From: Alcaligenes aquatilis
Lineage (GTDB): Bacteria; Pseudomonadota; Gammaproteobacteria; Burkholderiales; Burkholderiaceae_B
NCBI RefSeq assembly: GCF_003076515.1
Contig: NZ_CP022390.1
Span: 310,001-374,000, forward strand
Length of the DNA stretch: 64,000 nt
Reading direction: 5' to 3'
Positions 62,223-64,000 of the stretch are shown one piece after another (the first letter of the stretch is position 1; every line of letters starts with the position of its first letter). The notes below the pieces were generated by a model that saw only the letters and a list, made by a program, of their open reading frames with translations, searched no databases and was not told the DNA's origin. Both the position numbers and the translations under genes were made by a program.

Positions 62223-63065
62223 ATGAGCACATCTGTGGAACCTTTTGTTTATACATTGCCCTCGATCCCGCAGGCCTCGAGGGCCGACTGTGAGCGAGCC
62301 GCGCGCTTGCTCAAGTCGTATGCGGGCATCATCTTAGGTACCCACAAAGAAGATATGGTGGCCCGCACACTGGGTATGCGCAGCCAGAACGCGGGTATGC
62401 GGGAGGTGCGACAGTACCTGGATATTCTGGAGCAGGACACCCATAGCCAGGAGTGGCAGGACTTCGTTAACGCGTTCACCATCAATCACACGGCATTTTT
62501 CCGTGAACAGCATCACTTCGATATTCTGGGCAAGTTTGTCAGTACACGCGGCAAACCTCTGGATATCTGGTGCAGCGCAGCGTCCACCGGCGAGGAAGCC
62601 TATTCCATTGCCATGACGGTGCGCGAACATTGCCCTTCGCCGGATGTGAATGTGTCTATCCTGGCCAGCGACATTGATTCGGCCGCCTTGGATAAGGCCC
62701 GTCAGGGCGTGTACACCCTGGAGCGTATCCAGCCCGTACCCGATTTGTGGCTGCCGCGTTATTTTCAGCGCGGTGTGGGGGCTCGCAAAGGCCTGGCGCG
62801 TGTCAAACCGGTGCTGCGCAATATGGTGGAGTTCGAGGAGTTCAATCTGGTGGGGTCGGCCTGGCCTTCGTCCAGTCGTTTTGATGTGATTTTCTGTCGA
62901 AACACCATGATTTATTTTGACCGGGACGATCAGACGCGCATTCTGGAGCGATTCGCCGCTGTGACCAAACCGGGTGGCCTGTTGTTTGTGGGGCATTCCG
63001 AGAACTTCTCCTACCTGACCAAAGCCTTTCGCCTGCTGGGTCAGACGGTGTATGTCCGGAACTAG
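62223..63065 (+). CDS. cheR: Chemotaxis protein methyltransferase CheR
   Basis: 280 residues from the ATG at 62223, 4 bases after the receptor stop. The N-terminal helical CheR_N domain is at about 15-75, followed by the SAM-binding domain with WCSAASTGEEAYSIAM near 120, ILASDID near 147 and FDVIFCRNTMIYF near 220. It methylates receptor glutamates for adaptation. The ribosome site is weak; coupling to the receptor gene is likely. Confidence 0.95.
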   Translation: MSTSVEPFVYTLPSIPQASRADCERAARLLKSYAGIILGTHKEDMVARTLGMRSQNAGMREVRQYLDILEQDTHSQEWQDFVNAFTINHTAFFREQHHFDILGKFVSTRGKPLDIWCSAASTGEEAYSIAMTVREHCPSPDVNVSILASDIDSAALDKARQGVYTLERIQPVPDLWLPRYFQRGVGARKGLARVKPVLRNMVEFEEFNLVGSAWPSSSRFDVIFCRNTMIYFDRDDQTRILERFAAVTKPGGLLFVGHSENFSYLTKAFRLLGQTVYVRN

Positions 63066-63119
63066 GGTCCAAGGGGGGCTTGCACGCCCTGAGCTCTGTT
63101 GGCGCTTGAAATCGGGATT

Positions 63120-64000
63120 ATGAGTAGCATGAAGAAAATTCGAGTTTTGTGTGTAGATGACTCCGCCTTGGTGCGCAGCCTGATGGTGGAAATTATCAAT
63201 AGCCATGCGGATATGGAAGTGGTGGCCGTTGCCCCCGATCCGCTGGTGGCGCGAGAGCTGATCAAAGAGCACAATCCGGATGTCTTGACGCTGGATGTCG
63301 AGATGCCCCGCATGGACGGTCTGGACTTTCTGGAGCGTCTGATGCGCTTGCGTCCCATGCCCGTGGTGATGGTGTCCTCGCTGACCGAGCGCAATTCGGA
63401 CGTGACCTTGCGCGCGTTGGAGCTGGGTGCAGTGGACTTTGTGACCAAACCCAAGCTGGGTCTGCGCGATGGTCTGCTCGATTATTCGGACCTGATTGCC
63501 GACAAGATCCGTGCCGCCTCCATTGCCCGTCCGCGCCGTGCTGTCCCGGCAGTGCCAGGCTCGGCCCCGGTGCGTCGCTTGACGCATAACTTTTCAACGA
63601 CTGAAAAACTCATCATGATTGGCGCCTCCACCGGTGGCACCGAGGCGATTCGTCAGGTGCTGGAGCCCTTGCCCGCCAACTGCCCGGCCATCATGATCAC
63701 TCAACATATGCCAGCCGGTTTCACGCGCTCGTTCGTGAACCGGCTGGATGGTCTGTGCTCCATGCAGGTGCACGAGGCGGAAGATGGCCAGCGCGTGTTG
63801 CCCGGTCACGTGTATCTGGCTCCTGGTGGCGTGGCGCACATGAAGCTGGCCCGCTCGGGTGCCAACTATGTGGTCAAACTGGTGGACAGTGAACCCGTCA
63901 ACCGCCACCGGCCCTCGGTCGATGTGTTGTTTCACTCTGCCGCCGAACTGGCCGGACGCAATGCCGTGGGGGTCATTCTGACTGGTATGGGCAAGGATGG
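63120..64000 (+). CDS. cheB: Chemotaxis response regulator / methylesterase CheB, 5' part
   Basis: Partial: cut by the right edge after 293 codons. The receiver domain has the acidic pair VDDSALVRS and phospho-acceptor Asp59 ([11 protein letters not shown]). The methylesterase domain shows the complete triad: Ser170 (GASTGG), His196 (TQHMPAGF), and Asp293 (GMGKD), the last whole codon in the window. It removes receptor methyl groups. It starts 54 bp after cheR; there is no cheD between them. The ATG has no clear ribosome site, and an in-frame ATG three codons later is also possible. Confidence 0.95.
   Translation, partial: MSSMKKIRVLCVDDSALVRSLMVEIINSHADMEVVAVAPDPLVARELIKEHNPDVLTLDVEMPRMDGLDFLERLMRLRPMPVVMVSSLTERNSDVTLRALELGAVDFVTKPKLGLRDGLLDYSDLIADKIRAASIARPRRAVPAVPGSAPVRRLTHNFSTTEKLIMIGASTGGTEAIRQVLEPLPANCPAIMITQHMPAGFTRSFVNRLDGLCSMQVHEAEDGQRVLPGHVYLAPGGVAHMKLARSGANYVVKLVDSEPVNRHRPSVDVLFHSAAELAGRNAVGVILTGMGKD

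Overview
The window reads as chromosomal DNA of a betaproteobacterium of the family Alcaligenaceae, most likely Alcaligenes or a near relative. This is inferred from the moderately high GC, the Bordetella/Alcaligenes-type porin, the flhDC-motAB-che gene order, and a pmdUKEFDABC protocatechuate 4,5-cleavage cluster in the order known from Comamonas. No insertion sequence, prophage or CRISPR array is visible. Both window edges cut through genes: a flavin oxidoreductase on the left and cheB on the right.

Layout. 0-5 kb: the end of an FAD oxidoreductase, a GltS-type glutamate symporter, a LysR regulator and a PYROXD2-like oxidoreductase. 5-9.8 kb: the glycolate oxidase operon glcDEF with divergent glcC and two matching operators. 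10-25.3 kb: a contiguous aromatic catabolic block, almost all on the minus strand. It holds two transcription units. One is pobA-pchC-pchX-pchF-aldehyde dehydrogenase-MFS (p-cresol to protocatechuate). The other is pmdU-K-E-F-D-A-B-C with divergent LysR gene pmdR (protocatechuate to pyruvate and oxaloacetate). Together they encode every enzymatic step from p-cresol to central metabolites. 25.6-34.2 kb: secreted proteins of unknown function, membrane proteins (MAPEG, AI-2E, Na/Pi), tRNA-Thr, and a porin gene lying between two identical tRNA-Asn genes.

34.5-49.3 kb: a DMT transporter and a patatin, then a stretch rich in sulfur genes: yeiE/yeiH, a SirB2-like protein, a BigR operon (persulfide dioxygenase, ArsR regulator, two YeeE/YedE half-transporters), a SulP transporter, and an exported arylsulfatase translationally coupled to an exported formylglycine-generating enzyme with a His/Asp-rich insert. 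A cadR/cadA metal-efflux pair sits inside this stretch. 49.8-53.6 kb: a TM2 protein, then glpK and divergent glpD. 53.7 kb: an NlpC/P60 lipoprotein. 54.6 kb to the end: the flagellar master regulator flhDC, motAB, then cheA, cheW, a chemoreceptor gene, cheR and cheB on the plus strand.

Most noteworthy: the complete p-cresol to TCA module with an uncharacterised Tat-signal protein (pchX position) beside a flavoprotein that lacks its own signal; the exported sulfatase/FGE pair; the clustering of sulfur genes; two glcC operators placed ten helical turns apart; and several palindromes and hairpins in intergenic DNA that the genes do not explain.
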